Assembly (NCBI RefSeq): GCF_003611035.1
Contig: NZ_CP030033.1
Coordinates: 1,736,001-1,800,000 of the forward strand
Direction: 5' to 3'
From: Cryobacterium soli
GTDB lineage: Bacteria > Actinomycetota > Actinomycetes > Actinomycetales > Microbacteriaceae
Length of the DNA: 64,000 bases
The notes under the pieces were generated by a model. That model was not told where the DNA came from. It saw only the letters and a program-made list of their open reading frames with translations, and made no database searches. Numbering within the stretch: position 1 is the stretch's first letter; every line of letters starts with the position of its first letter. Shown here in pieces: positions 8,313 through 18,093 of this stretch. A program made the position numbers and the translations under genes.

Positions 8313-9826
8313 GCTGCGGCTCCTTCTGCGGGCGTTTCGCCCGCCATCATCAGACCCAGAACGGATCGGGGGGTGTCGCCGGGAACGATGCCGACAATGC
8401 GGCCGCTGTACATGACCATGATGCGGTCGGCGAGGGCGGCGACCTCGTCGAGTTCGGTGGAGATCACGATGACCGGGGTGCCGGCATCCCGGGTGGCGAC
8501 GATACGCTCGTGCACGAATTCAATCGAGCCCACGTCGAGACCGCGGGTTGGCTGCGCCGCCACGAACAGACGCAGGTCGCGGCTGAGTTCGCGGGCGAGC
8601 ACGACCTTCTGCTGGTTGCCGCCGGAGAGGCGGCCGACGGGCGTCTCGATGCCCTGGGAGCGCACGTCGAATTCCTTCACCTTGGCGCGGGCGAAGTCGG
8701 CCAGGTAGCTCAACTGCACGTTGAACCGTTTGACGAACGGGAGTTTGTTGGAGCGGTCGAGCATGAGGTTCTCGGCGATGGTGAACGCGCCGACCAGGCC
8801 GTCCCTGGTACGGTCCTCCGGCACGAAGCCGACACCGGCGTCGAGCACCTGGCGCACCGAGTGGCCGCGGAGCGACGTGCCGTCGAGGGTGATCTCCCCC
8901 ACGACGCGGGGCTGCAGGCCCATCAGCGCCTCGGTCAGTTCGGTCTGGCCGTTGCCCTGCACGCCGGCGATGGCGAGGATCTCGCCGGCCTTGACGTCGA
9001 AGCTGACATCGTTGACCAGGATCTGGCCGAGCGGGTCGATCACGGTGAGGTTGGTCACCACGAGTGCCGGCGCGCCCGGCGTGGCGGGCGCCTTGTCGAC
9101 GGTGAGGTCGACGGCGCGGCCCACCATCAGCGTGGCGAGCTCTTCGTTGCTCGCGGTCGGTGAGGCGGTGCCGACGACCTTGCCCAGACGGATGACCGTG
9201 ATCCGGTCCGCGACTTCGCGCACCTCGCGCAGTTTGTGGGTGATGAAGACGATGGAGGTCCCAGCGGCCTTGAGCTGACGCATGATGTTCATCAGCTCGT
9301 CGGTCTCCTGTGGGGTGAGCACCGCGGTGGGCTCATCGAAGACCAGCACCTTCGCGTCGCGGGAGAGCGCCTTGATGATCTCCACCCGCTGCTGGACTCC
9401 CACGGGGAGGTTCTCGACGAGGGCATCGGGGTCGACGTTGAACCCGAAGCGGTCGGAGATCTCACGGACCCGCTTGCGTGCGGCGGGCAGGTCGAGGCGA
9501 CCGCCGACCTTGGTCTGCTCGTGGCCGAGCATGACGTTCTCGGCGACGGTGAACACCGGGATGAGCATGAAGTGCTGGTGCACCATGCCGATGCCCGCGG
9601 CCATGGCGTCGCCGGGTCCGGTGAAGTGCTGGGGTACGTCATCGAGAAGGATCTGCCCCTCTTCGGCGCGGTACAGGCCGTAGAGCACGTTCATCAGCGT
9701 TGACTTACCGGCTCCGTTCTCGCCGAGCAGGGCGTGGATTTCGCCCTCCTCGATGGTGAGGTTGATGTCGTCATTGGCAACCAGGGCACCGAATCTCTTC
9801 GTAATGCCGCGAAGTTCGAGCTTCAT
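8309..9826 (-). CDS. Nucleoside ABC importer, dual ATP-binding protein
   Basis: The 505-residue protein contains two fused ABC domains. The first has Walker A GENGAGKST, the signature LPVGVQQRVEI and Walker B VLVFDEPTAVL. The second has the degenerate P-loop GVQGNGQTEL, signature LSGGNQQKV and TRGLD, as in MglA/RbsA/NupO. One active and one degenerate site is usual in this class. The ATG at 9826 has only a weak GAAGA upstream. A strong hairpin lies between this gene and the lipoprotein gene before it and may lower its expression relative to that gene. Confidence 0.95.
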   Translation of the reverse strand: MKLELRGITKRFGALVANDDINLTIEEGEIHALLGENGAGKSTLMNVLYGLYRAEEGQILLDDVPQHFTGPGDAMAAGIGMVHQHFMLIPVFTVAENVMLGHEQTKVGGRLDLPAARKRVREISDRFGFNVDPDALVENLPVGVQQRVEIIKALSRDAKVLVFDEPTAVLTPQETDELMNIMRQLKAAGTSIVFITHKLREVREVADRITVIRLGKVVGTASPTASNEELATLMVGRAVDLTVDKAPATPGAPALVVTNLTVIDPLGQILVNDVSFDVKAGEILAIAGVQGNGQTELTEALMGLQPRVVGEITLDGTSLRGHSVRQVLDAGVGFVPEDRTRDGLVGAFTIAENLMLDRSNKLPFVKRFNVQLSYLADFARAKVKEFDVRSQGIETPVGRLSGGNQQKVVLARELSRDLRLFVAAQPTRGLDVGSIEFVHERIVATRDAGTPVIVISTELDEVAALADRIMVMYSGRIVGIVPGDTPRSVLGLMMAGETPAEGAAA

Positions 9827-9902
9827 AGTCTTCGATTCTATTGAGGTGCTGCCCGGCCGGGGTCCAGGCGGGGCGGTAGCCGGAACAGACCACGCAACGA
9901 AA

Positions 9903-9933
9903 CGGGGAGGCCAGCGTGACGCTGGCCTCCCCG
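9903..9933 (-). terminator. Stem-loop between lipoprotein gene and ABC genes (attenuator/terminator)
   Basis: The stem GGGGAGGCCAGC / GCTGGCCTCCCC has a 5-base loop, and read on the minus strand it is followed by GTTTCGTT. It sits after the BMP gene and before the importer ATPase, where partial termination or mRNA end protection would favour the binding protein. Confidence 0.65.
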
Positions 9934-9983
9934 GTGCCCTGACGGGCGGTCGTGCTAAACGGTAATGCCGGTGGAACTGGGTG

Positions 9984-11084
9984 TTACTTGGGCGTGGCGT
10001 CGCTGGTCACGACGATGTCGCCGCTGATGATCTTCGCCTTGAGGTCGTCGACCTCGGTGACCAGGGTCGGGTCGACCTTGGACTCCCAGTCGTGCAGCGG
10101 GGCCAGGCCGACACCCTCGTTCTCGAGCGTTCCGATGTACGGGTCAGCGGAGAAGTCTCCGTTTGCCGCGTCGGTGACGATCGTGTCGGTGGCATCCGTC
10201 ATCGACTTCATGATCGAGGTGAGGTACATCGATGCGAACTCGGGCGTGGTCTCGAACAGGTCGCTGTCGACACCGATGATGGCGACGTCCTTGCCGGAAT
10301 CGGCAATGGCCTGTGCGGTGCCCTGGAAGAGCGGGCCGGCGACCGGGAGGATGATGTCCGCACCGGCGTCGATCAGACCGGCGCTGATGGTCTTGCCCTG
10401 GCTGATGTCGTCGAATCCGCCAGCGATCGAGCCGGACTGGGCTTCTTTGTTCCAGCCGACAAGCTTGACGTCGGTCTTCTTCTCGGTGTTGTAGTACGCG
10501 ATGCCGTCGGCAAAGCCGTCCATGAAGATGGTGACGGACGGGTATGCCATGCCACCGAAGGTGCCGACGGTGCCGGTCTTGGTGGTGCCTGCGGCGAGGT
10601 AGCCGGCCAGGAACGCGGCCTGCGCGGTGTCGTAGAGAACCGGCTTGACGTTGTCGAGGCTCAGGGGGCTGAAGTCGTCGTTGGAGAGCGGCGAGTCGAT
10701 GATCGCGAATTCGACGTCGGTGTTCGCCTGGGCGGCGTCGCGCGTGGCGTTGGCGAGGGCGAAGCCGACGGTCAGGATGAAGTTGCAGCCCTGGTCGACC
10801 ATGCTGGTCACGTTGCCGGCGTACTGGTCCTCAGAGGTGGACTCGGCCTGCTTGAATTCGACACCGAGTTCCTCGGAGGCCTTCTTCATGCCGTCGAAGC
10901 TGGACTGGTTGAACGACTTGTCGTCGAAGCCGCCGAAGTCGGAGACGATGCAGGGCAGGAAGTCCGCGGCCGCGCTGTCGGACGAGCCGGACGTCGTGGG
11001 GGCCGGCGCACACGCCGCGAGCAGAGCGAGAACGCCGAGTGAGGCAAGGCCGCCGAGCGTTGCCTTGCGGGTCGTGATTGTCAA
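9984..11084 (-). CDS. BMP-family nucleoside-binding lipoprotein
   Basis: This is the extracellular substrate-binding lipoprotein of the importer (Bmp/PnrA/NupN family). The start is a TTG at 11084 with GGAGG six bases upstream; the frame extends further but without a credible ribosome site. The signal peptide ends in the lipobox LLAAC near residue 23, followed by a Ser/Thr/Pro linker. VSDFGGFDDKSFNQSSFDG is the family ligand-pocket segment, and GWNKEAQSGSIAGGFDDISQGK is also typical. The length is 366 residues. About 200 bp of non-coding DNA upstream, after manC, should hold the operon promoter; no convincing -35/-10 pair was found. Confidence 0.95.
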   Translation of the reverse strand: MTITTRKATLGGLASLGVLALLAACAPAPTTSGSSDSAAADFLPCIVSDFGGFDDKSFNQSSFDGMKKASEELGVEFKQAESTSEDQYAGNVTSMVDQGCNFILTVGFALANATRDAAQANTDVEFAIIDSPLSNDDFSPLSLDNVKPVLYDTAQAAFLAGYLAAGTTKTGTVGTFGGMAYPSVTIFMDGFADGIAYYNTEKKTDVKLVGWNKEAQSGSIAGGFDDISQGKTISAGLIDAGADIILPVAGPLFQGTAQAIADSGKDVAIIGVDSDLFETTPEFASMYLTSIMKSMTDATDTIVTDAANGDFSADPYIGTLENEGVGLAPLHDWESKVDPTLVTEVDDLKAKIISGDIVVTSDATPK

Positions 11085-11289
11085 GATTGACCTCCAGATG
11101 AGGCCCGGCGTGGGATCGCACGGGCTGGTATATGGAGTACACGTTACCCAGAACACCCCTGCTCAGATGAGCAAAGCGGCACTGTAGCCAAAAGGTTATC
11201 AACCCGCGACATTCTGGAAATCCGGCGGACACAAATCGTCATCTACCGGGGCTAATGCTGAGCGGCCCTCTCGGGCGCACTCTGGCCCG

Positions 11290-12411
11290 TCAGAGCACGT
11301 CCGAGCTGCCGGAGAGCCGGAGGGCGTCGACGACGGCCTTGACCTTCTGGGCGTTCGCGCTGGTGGTGACCAGGAGCGCGTCCGGGGTGTCGACCACGAC
11401 GATGTCCTCCACCCCGATGAGCGCGATCATGCGCTTGGTGTGGCTGACCACGATGCCGCTGGAGGAGTCGGCGAGCACGCGGGCACCCTCACCGAGGATC
11501 GCCAGGTCGCGCTTGCGGCCGTTGGAGTGGATCTTGGCGATCGACGCGAAGTCCCCCACGTCATCCCAGTCGAACTGGCCGGGGATCACGGCGAGCTTGC
11601 CCTTGACGGCGGCCGGCTCGGCGACCGAGTAGTCGATGGCGATCTTCTTGAGCTTGGGCCAGACCCGGTCGACCACGGCGCCGCGGCGGGGGGTGTCCCA
11701 GGCCTCGGCCAGTTCGAGGAGGCCTGCGAGCAGCTCAGGCTCCGTGGCACCGATCTCCTCGAGCAGACGGTCGGCGCGGGCGATGAACATGCCCGCGTTC
11801 CAGAGGTACTGGCCGCTGGACAGGTAGCGCTTGGCGGTGGCCGGGCTCGGCTTCTCCACGAACGAGTTGACCGACTGGGCGCTCGGGGCGCCCTCGATGT
11901 CGAGGGGACCGCCGGTCTTGATGTACCCGAAACCGATCGCCGGCTCGGTCGGCTGGATGCCGATGGTGACGATGAGGCCGGTGTCGGCCGCGGCGATGGC
12001 CTCGACCACGGCCTGGCGGAAAGCAGCCGGGCCCTTGATGACGTGGTCGGCGGCGAACGAGCCGATGATCACGCCGGGTTCGCGGCGCTCCAGGATGGCG
12101 GCGGCGAGGCCGATCGCGGCCGAGGAGTCCCGCGGCTCGCTCTCGAGCACCACATTGATGTCGGCCAGCTCAGGCAGCTGCTCTTCCACGGCGGCGCGGT
12201 GGGCGCGGCCCGTGACAACCATGATGCGCTGGTCGCCGGAGAGCGGGGCCAGCCGGTCCCAGGTGGCGCGGAGCAGCGTCTGGCCGCTTCCGGTGAGGTC
12301 GTGCAGGAACTTGGGAGCATCGGCGCGCGACAGCGGCCACAGTCTCGAGCCGATCCCGCCGGCGGGGATCACACTGTAGAAACGGTCGAGGGAATCTGCT
12401 GAGTGGGACAT
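11290..12411 (-). CDS. manC: Mannose-1-phosphate guanylyltransferase
   Basis: It makes GDP-mannose from GTP and mannose-1-phosphate. The nucleotide-binding signature VIPAGGIGSRLWPLSR, followed by PKFL, is at the N-terminus. FVEKPSPATAKRYL is the sugar-phosphate region, and the C-terminal part ends in a left-handed helix type segment. The 373 residues correspond to the single-domain enzyme without an isomerase domain. It is divergent from a GT4 glycosyltransferase gene 79 bp away that could use the product. The gene symbol is by family; rfbM/manC naming varies. Confidence 0.92.
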   Translation of the reverse strand: MSHSADSLDRFYSVIPAGGIGSRLWPLSRADAPKFLHDLTGSGQTLLRATWDRLAPLSGDQRIMVVTGRAHRAAVEEQLPELADINVVLESEPRDSSAAIGLAAAILERREPGVIIGSFAADHVIKGPAAFRQAVVEAIAAADTGLIVTIGIQPTEPAIGFGYIKTGGPLDIEGAPSAQSVNSFVEKPSPATAKRYLSSGQYLWNAGMFIARADRLLEEIGATEPELLAGLLELAEAWDTPRRGAVVDRVWPKLKKIAIDYSVAEPAAVKGKLAVIPGQFDWDDVGDFASIAKIHSNGRKRDLAILGEGARVLADSSSGIVVSHTKRMIALIGVEDIVVVDTPDALLVTTSANAQKVKAVVDALRLSGSSDVL

Positions 12412-12489
12412 TGCGCCAGACTACCGGTTCGTTGGCCCCGTTCATCCAAGGTTCACCCCACGGACGCGCGCGCTGCCTACTGTGGCGGC

Positions 12490-13644
12490 ATGAGGGTTGC
12501 CGTCGTCAGCGAAAGCTTCCTCCCCACGGTCAGCGGGGTCACCACGAGCGTCTGCAAGGTGCTGGCCGAATTGCGCCGCACCGGCCACGAGGCGATGGTC
12601 GTCGCACCGTTCGGGGCCCCGGAGTCATTCGCCGGGTTCCCCGTACACACGGTGCCCGCGCTCTCCTACCGGCAGTTCCCGGTGGGGTTGCCCAACCCGC
12701 GGGTGCTGGGGCTGCTGGCCGACTTCCAACCGGATGTGCTGCACGCCGCGTCGCCGTTCCTCCTCGGCGCCCAGGGCATCGCCGCGGCCCGGCGCCTGGG
12801 GGTGCCCAGCGTGGCGGTCTTCCAGACGGATGTGGCCGGCTACGCCCACCGCAACCATCTCGGCCAGGCCACCCGGCTGGCCTGGCGGTTCGTGAAGTGG
12901 GTGCACGACGGCGCCGACCTGACCCTGGTGCCCTCCGAGGCCTCGATGCAGGACCTCCGCCGCATCGGCGTGGCCAACCTGGATCGCTGGACCCGCGGGG
13001 TGGACCTGGACGGCTATCACCCCAACAACCGGCGCGACCCGAGCGTGGCGGCGCTACGCCGCACCCTGGCGCCGGCCGGCGAGGTCGTGATCGGCTACGT
13101 GGGTCGCATCGCCCCCGAGAAGCAGGTCGAACGGTTCCGCGCCCTGCGCGGGTTGCCCGGCATCAGCATCGCCCTGGTCGGCGACGGGCCGTCCACTCCC
13201 CTGGTGGCCAGGGCGCTGGCCGGCATGCCGGTCACCTGGCTCGGCCGGCTCGCCGGGCCCGAGCTCGCCGCCGCCTACGCCGCCTTCGACGTGTTCCTGC
13301 ACGCGGGCACGGAGGAGACCTTCGGCCAGACCCTGCAGGAGGCGCACGCGGCCGGACTGCCCGTCGTGGCGCCCCGGGCCGGCGGCCCGATCGACCTCGT
13401 CGACCACGGCACCGACGGTTTCCTGTTCCACCCCGACGACGACGCCGACCTGCGCCGCCACGTGGCCGCGCTCGTCTCCGACAGGTCGCTGCGGCACCGG
13501 ATGGGCGAGGCGGGCCGCCGGGCGGTGCTGGGCCGCAGCTGGGAGAACGTGTGCGCCACCCTGTTCGATCACTACCAGCGGGTCATCGACGAGGGCCTCG
13601 CCCGCCGCGCCGAGACGCTGGTGCCCCTGGCTCAACGCCGCTGA
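12490..13644 (+). CDS. GT4 glycosyltransferase (probable GDP-mannose-dependent mannosyltransferase)
   Basis: This 384-residue GT-B enzyme starts at the ATG at 12490. The N-terminal FLPTVSGVTTSVCKVL is the acceptor-domain glycine-rich loop. The donor domain has YVGRIAPEKQ and the E-x7-E type segment EETFGQTLQEAHAAGLPVV. It closely resembles actinobacterial alpha-mannosyltransferases of the PimB/MgtA kind that decorate glycolipids. Its divergent neighbour makes GDP-mannose, which supports mannose as donor; the acceptor is unknown. Initiation is with a weak ribosome site (GTGGCGG). Confidence 0.88.
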   Translation: MRVAVVSESFLPTVSGVTTSVCKVLAELRRTGHEAMVVAPFGAPESFAGFPVHTVPALSYRQFPVGLPNPRVLGLLADFQPDVLHAASPFLLGAQGIAAARRLGVPSVAVFQTDVAGYAHRNHLGQATRLAWRFVKWVHDGADLTLVPSEASMQDLRRIGVANLDRWTRGVDLDGYHPNNRRDPSVAALRRTLAPAGEVVIGYVGRIAPEKQVERFRALRGLPGISIALVGDGPSTPLVARALAGMPVTWLGRLAGPELAAAYAAFDVFLHAGTEETFGQTLQEAHAAGLPVVAPRAGGPIDLVDHGTDGFLFHPDDDADLRRHVAALVSDRSLRHRMGEAGRRAVLGRSWENVCATLFDHYQRVIDEGLARRAETLVPLAQRR

Positions 13645-13680
13645 GCCCACCAGTTCGGGCGAGCACCGCCCCGCGAGGCG

Positions 13681-13712
13681 CCGGGCCCGCCCGACATGCA
13701 CGGCGGGCCCGG
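13681..13712. terminator. Bidirectional hairpin terminator
   Basis: An 11-bp perfect stem CCGGGCCCGCC / GGCGGGCCCGG with a 10-base loop is followed by TCCTCATT. It lies between the convergent glycosyltransferase and M23 peptidase genes. Confidence 0.7.
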
Positions 13713-13719
13713 TCCTCAT

Positions 13720-15051
13720 TCAGTTGGCTACGACGACCTGCTTGCTGTTCGGCATGATCTGCTGCCATCCGGCGTACAGATCGCCCTTCTTGGCAAACGC
13801 TTTCGAGTCGGCGATCAAGCCCATCTTGTCCCCACCGAGCGAGAACTGTGTGACTCCACCGAGTTGGGTGGTCCATCCCGCGGATAGCCCACCATCCTTC
13901 ACGATGAGCGTCCCAGCACCGAGGACGCCCACTCGCGAACCATCCAGCTCCACGTCACTCCCGCTGACCACGGCCACCCAGGGCGCGTAGAGGTCGCCCT
14001 CCTTGACGCGCACCACTCCGTCAGGCCACACCACTCCGATTCGGCTCCCTGAAAGCGACACGTCCGTGCCGCTTCCTTGAGCAACCCATGGAGCGCCGAG
14101 GCCACCATCCTTCACCGAGATACCCCCGCCGGTGAAGCGCACGCCGATGCGACTTCCGGACATCGACACCTGGGCGGTATCCGTGGCAACAGTGGTCCAA
14201 CCCGCGTTCAATCCGCCTTCCTTGACGTAGAGGATATTGTCGGCGCCGACCACCGCGACCCGGTTGCCGTCAAGGTCGATGTCCCGGATCCCGGACGACA
14301 TGACGTCTACCCAACCGGCATAGAGGTCCCCTTCCTTCACGAAGGCATGCCCATCGGTGGTGACGACCCCGATACGGTTTCCCGCCAGAGCAACCTTCGC
14401 CACGCCACCCAGTTGGAAAACCCAGGAGCTGGACATCTGGCCTTCCTTGACATACAGGTTTCCATCGGTCCCGATCACCGCATAGCGCTCGCCGTAAGAA
14501 CTGGCGGGGTTCAGGCCGGGGAACGACCAGTTGATTGGCGTTCCCTTGCTCTGCGCACTGCCGCAGGGAAACGCGGAATTGAGATCCTGCGCGGCGTTGT
14601 TGATCAGTACCTCGAAATGCAGATGCGTTCCCGTCGACAAGCCGGTTGAACCCATGACCCCGATCTGTTGGCCTTGGGTGACCTGCGCACCGACGCCGAC
14701 GCTGTACGCGCTGAGGTGCGCATAGCGGGTCGAGTATCCGTCGGAGTGCTGGATGACGATCGCCTTGCCATAGGTTCCGTCCACGGCAGCAGAGATGACC
14801 TTCCCCGGCGCAGCAGCGGCCACCGTCGGACCCGATGAGTTGGCGATGTCTATCCCCGCATGGTGGGATGCGTCCGTTCCGTCGCAGTACACCCGGTACC
14901 CTCCGGTGACGGTGCCACTTGCGGGAACAATCATCGCTCCCGTTCGGGCCTGTGCGGGCTGCGCCACCACGGCCGATCCCAGTGCCGCCAGCACCGAGAC
15001 GACCACGACAAGCCCAACTCGCCTTAAACGCTTTTTGCCTTCAGCCAGCAT
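13720..15051 (-). CDS. Secreted M23 (LytM) peptidase with seven-repeat propeller-like domain
   Basis: This is a 443-residue exported protein. The ATG at 15051 has GGGGGGA at good spacing; an upstream TTG is less likely. Residues 1-36 form a signal peptide ending AQA. Residues ~38-160 are an M23 metallopeptidase: HAGID gives His64 and Asp68, RYAHLS gives His112, and THLHFE gives His143 and His145, so the zinc site is complete. Residues ~190-443 contain seven repeats of ~36 residues, each with a V-(K)-(E/D)-G-x-L-x-A-x-W core and ending in S/D-G-(S/N)-R; seven suggests one closed beta-propeller. Such repeats are usually glycan-binding or adhesive. It probably cuts cell-wall cross-bridges; target and ligand are unknown. 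Confidence 0.9.
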   Translation of the reverse strand: MLAEGKKRLRRVGLVVVVSVLAALGSAVVAQPAQARTGAMIVPASGTVTGGYRVYCDGTDASHHAGIDIANSSGPTVAAAAPGKVISAAVDGTYGKAIVIQHSDGYSTRYAHLSAYSVGVGAQVTQGQQIGVMGSTGLSTGTHLHFEVLINNAAQDLNSAFPCGSAQSKGTPINWSFPGLNPASSYGERYAVIGTDGNLYVKEGQMSSSWVFQLGGVAKVALAGNRIGVVTTDGHAFVKEGDLYAGWVDVMSSGIRDIDLDGNRVAVVGADNILYVKEGGLNAGWTTVATDTAQVSMSGSRIGVRFTGGGISVKDGGLGAPWVAQGSGTDVSLSGSRIGVVWPDGVVRVKEGDLYAPWVAVVSGSDVELDGSRVGVLGAGTLIVKDGGLSAGWTTQLGGVTQFSLGGDKMGLIADSKAFAKKGDLYAGWQQIMPNSKQVVVAN

Positions 15052-15258
15052 CTTGTATCCCCCCAAAACAAGCTGGAGCGCACCGCACCCCCGCGACTAG
15101 ATCGGCGCACTCGCCGATTCAGGGCCAGTATCCTCCGCCGCTGGACGCGGAAACCACCCCCCGAAAGAGGTGCAAGGTCGCGCCGCACCCACGGGCTGGC
15201 GGACATCGGCGGCCACGGGCGGCATAGGGCACAAAGCCTCTGGCATCCAGGTTCGGCC

Positions 15259-15272
15259 TTAGGCAGCCCTAA
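15259..15272. promoter_or_regulatory. DtxR/IdeR-like iron box upstream of sdhC
   Basis: The perfect inverted repeat TTAGG-N4-CCTAA (TTAGGCAGCCCTAA) has the same half-sites and spacing as the core of the DtxR/IdeR consensus. It is 102 bp before sdhC, in the 322-bp divergent spacer 15052-15373 that also must hold the M23 gene promoter. The rest of that spacer shows no ORF and no clear promoter, though TAGACT at 15297 is a possible -10. Iron control of an Fe-S and haem enzyme would make sense. The match is by eye. Confidence 0.5.
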
Positions 15273-15373
15273 CCGACTTATCTCGTTGTCGAGACATAGA
15301 CTGTAGGCACGTGTTTGTTCAACGATGACACCTCGTTCAGCAGGGGTCACGACTCAGCCAGGGAGGGTTGGTC

Positions 15374-15790
15374 ATGCCACAGAATTCGGCAGGGGCCCTG
15401 ACAGCTCAGCGGAAGACGACCTCGCGTCGCCCGGCCGGAACGCTCTACCGCGGCCGTGAGGGCATGTGGTCCTGGGTGTTGCACCGGATCACCGGGGTGG
15501 CGATCTTCTTCTTCCTCCTCGTGCACATCCTCGACACCGCCCTCGTGCGGGTCAGCCCCGAGGCGTACAACGCCGTGATCAGCCAGTACCAGACGCCCAT
15601 CATGGGCCTGGGCGAGACGGCCCTCGTCGCCGCGATCGTGTTCCACGCCTTCAACGGCCTGCGGATCATCGCCATCGACTTCTGGAACGCGAAGTACCAG
15701 CGGGTGCTCTTCTACGTGGTCATCGGCCTGTGGCTGGTCACCATGATCGCCTTCGTGCCCCGCCACCTGATCAACGTGTTCAGCCACTAG
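15374..15790 (+). CDS. sdhC: Succinate dehydrogenase cytochrome b556 subunit
   Basis: This 138-residue membrane anchor has three hydrophobic helices. [21 protein letters not shown] carries the quinone-site S/H-R motif and a haem-ligand candidate His; [12 protein letters not shown] carries the second His. The ATG at 15374 is chosen because GGGAGGG ends six bases before it; the TTG at 15368 abuts that site. It is the first gene of sdhCDAB, preceded by a DtxR-like palindrome. Confidence 0.95.
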   Translation: MPQNSAGALTAQRKTTSRRPAGTLYRGREGMWSWVLHRITGVAIFFFLLVHILDTALVRVSPEAYNAVISQYQTPIMGLGETALVAAIVFHAFNGLRIIAIDFWNAKYQRVLFYVVIGLWLVTMIAFVPRHLINVFSH

Positions 15791-15802
15791 GAGGACCGGA
15801 TC

Positions 15803-16255
15803 ATGACTTCGACTCTCGCCGCCCCCCGCAGCCCGTACGCCCGCACCCCGCACAAGCGCGGCGTGAACTGGGAGAAGTGGGGCTGGATCTACATGCGCGT
15901 CTCCGGCATCGTGCTGGTCGTGCTGATCTTCGGCCACCTCTTCGTCAACCTCATGGTGGGAGAGGGCGTCAGCGCCCTCAACTTCGCCTTCGTCGCCGGC
16001 AAGCTGTCCAGCCCGTTCTGGCAGTGGTGGGATGTGGCCATGCTCTGGCTCGCCCTCATCCACGGCGGCAACGGCATGCGCACCCTCGTGAACGACTACG
16101 CCACCACCCGCATCGGCCGCGGCATCCTCAAGTCCGCGATCCTCGCCGCCGTGGTCATCCTGATCGTGCTCGGCACCCTCGTCGTCTTCACCTTCGACCC
16201 GTGCCCGGCCGGAGCGCCCACCGACCTTCTCCCCACTTTCTGCCAGGCCCTCTAG
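15803..16255 (+). CDS. sdhD: Succinate dehydrogenase hydrophobic membrane anchor
   Basis: This 150-residue anchor has three helices. [20 protein letters not shown] matches the first helix of SdhD with its conserved Arg-Ser/Gly and His; [16 protein letters not shown] lies in the middle. It starts 12 bp after sdhC with GGAGG nearby. With SdhC it binds quinone and b-type haem and holds the catalytic subunits at the membrane. Confidence 0.93.
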   Translation: MTSTLAAPRSPYARTPHKRGVNWEKWGWIYMRVSGIVLVVLIFGHLFVNLMVGEGVSALNFAFVAGKLSSPFWQWWDVAMLWLALIHGGNGMRTLVNDYATTRIGRGILKSAILAAVVILIVLGTLVVFTFDPCPAGAPTDLLPTFCQAL

Positions 16256-16281
16256 GCCCCCAAGGAGCTGCAAAAACTTCC

Positions 16282-18093
16282 ATGACGGATGCACCTGTGA
16301 CCAATCCCGAATCCACCATCGTCGACGGTGTGCACTACCACCAGTTCGACATCGTCATCATCGGGGCGGGAGGAGCGGGCATGCGGGCCGCCATCGAGGC
16401 CGGCCCCAACGCATCCACCGCGGTGATCTCGAAGCTCTACCCCACCCGCTCGCACACTGGCGCGGCGCAGGGCGGCATGGCCGCGGCCCTGGCGAACGTG
16501 GAGGAAGACAACTGGGAGTGGCACACCTTCGACACCGTCAAGGGCGGTGACTACCTCGTCGACCAGGACGCCGCGGAGATCCTCGCGAAGGAAGCCATCG
16601 ACGCGGTCATCGACCTCGAGAACATGGGCCTGCCCTTCAACCGCACCCCAGAGGGCAAGATCGACCAGCGCCGATTCGGCGGCCACACCCGCGACCACGG
16701 CAAGAGCCCGGTGCGCCGCGCCTGCTACGCCGCCGACCGTACCGGCCACATGATCCTGCAGACGCTGTACCAGAACTGCGTCAAGCGCGGCATCAACTTC
16801 TTCAACGAGTTCTACGTGCTCGACCTGATCATGACCAACGTCGACGGCGTCGACCAGCCCTCCGGCGTGGTCGCCTACGACCTCGCCAGCGGTGAGCTGC
16901 ACGTCTTCTCCGGCAAGGCGTTCATCTTCGCCACCGGCGGTTTCGGCAAGATCTACAAGACCACCTCCAACGCGCACACCCTCACCGGCGACGGCGTGGG
17001 CATCATCTGGCGCAAGGGCCTGCCGCTGGAGGACATGGAGTTCTTCCAGTTCCACCCGACCGGCCTGGCGGGCCTGGGCATCCTGCTCACCGAGGGCGCC
17101 CGCGGTGAGGGAGCGATCCTCCGCAACGCCTCCGGCGAGCGGTTCATGGAGCGCTACGCGCCCACCATCAAAGACCTCGCCCCGCGTGACATCGTCGCCC
17201 GCTGCATGGTCAAGGAGGTCGCGGAAGGCCGCGGCGCCGGCCCGAACAAGGACTACGTCTACCTGGACTGCACCCACCTGGGTGCAGAAGTGCTCGAGAC
17301 CAAGCTGCCCGACATCACCGAGTTCGCCCGCACCTACCTCGGCGTCGACCCGGTCACCGAGCCGGTGCCCGTGATGCCCACCGCGCACTACGCGATGGGC
17401 GGCATCCCCACCAACGTCAAGGCCGAGGTGCTGCGCGACAACACCACCGTCGTGCCCGGCCTCTACGCCGCCGGTGAATGCGCCTGCGTCTCGGTGCACG
17501 GCTCCAACCGTCTCGGCACCAACTCGCTGCTGGACATCAACGTGTTCGGCAAGCGCGCCGGCAACAACGCCGTCGAGTACGTCAAGACCGCCGAGTTCGT
17601 GCCGCTGCCCGAAGACCCGGCCAAGTTCGTGCGCGAGCTGCTCGCCACCATCCGCACCTCCACCGGCACCGAGCGCATCGCCGTGCTCCGCCGCGAGCTG
17701 CAGGAGGTCATGGATGCCAAGGCCCAGGTGTTCCGCACCGACGAGTCGCTCTCCGAAGTGACCGAGACCATCCACCTGCTCCGCGAGCGGTACAAGAACA
17801 TCGGCGTGCAGGACAAGGGCCGCCGGTTCAACACCGACCTGCTCGAGGCCGTCGAACTGGGCTTCCTGCTCGACCTCGCCGAGGTCGTCGTCTTCTCCGC
17901 ACGCAACCGCAAGGAAAGCCGCGGCGGCCACATGCGCGACGACTATCCCCTGCGCGACGACGTCAACTACCTGCAGCACACCATGGCCTACCTGTCCGGC
18001 GACGCGCTGTCGGCGGATGCTGCCGACCACATTTCGCTCGACTGGAAGCCCGTGACCATTACGCGCTACCAGCCGATGGAGAGGAAGTACTAG
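16282..18093 (+). CDS. sdhA: Succinate dehydrogenase flavoprotein subunit
   Basis: The 603-residue catalytic subunit oxidises succinate to fumarate in the TCA cycle and respiratory chain. The N-terminal dinucleotide fold is [25 protein letters not shown] contains the His that carries covalent [24 protein letters not shown] is the active-site region, and [13 protein letters not shown] closes the FAD site. The ATG at 16282 is preceded by AAGGAG at a long 14-base spacing. Its stop overlaps the sdhB start (TAGTG). Confidence 0.97.
   Translation: MTDAPVTNPESTIVDGVHYHQFDIVIIGAGGAGMRAAIEAGPNASTAVISKLYPTRSHTGAAQGGMAAALANVEEDNWEWHTFDTVKGGDYLVDQDAAEILAKEAIDAVIDLENMGLPFNRTPEGKIDQRRFGGHTRDHGKSPVRRACYAADRTGHMILQTLYQNCVKRGINFFNEFYVLDLIMTNVDGVDQPSGVVAYDLASGELHVFSGKAFIFATGGFGKIYKTTSNAHTLTGDGVGIIWRKGLPLEDMEFFQFHPTGLAGLGILLTEGARGEGAILRNASGERFMERYAPTIKDLAPRDIVARCMVKEVAEGRGAGPNKDYVYLDCTHLGAEVLETKLPDITEFARTYLGVDPVTEPVPVMPTAHYAMGGIPTNVKAEVLRDNTTVVPGLYAAGECACVSVHGSNRLGTNSLLDINVFGKRAGNNAVEYVKTAEFVPLPEDPAKFVRELLATIRTSTGTERIAVLRRELQEVMDAKAQVFRTDESLSEVTETIHLLRERYKNIGVQDKGRRFNTDLLEAVELGFLLDLAEVVVFSARNRKESRGGHMRDDYPLRDDVNYLQHTMAYLSGDALSADAADHISLDWKPVTITRYQPMERKY

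Noticed and set aside
11085-11289. Possible -35/-10 pair for the importer operon (TTGATA with TACAGT, or TTCTGG with TATACC)
   Set aside because: Spacings of 10 and 15 bases do not fit a standard promoter, so no promoter was called.
16252-18030. 592-residue open frame on the minus strand
   Set aside because: Antisense to sdhA; no motifs.
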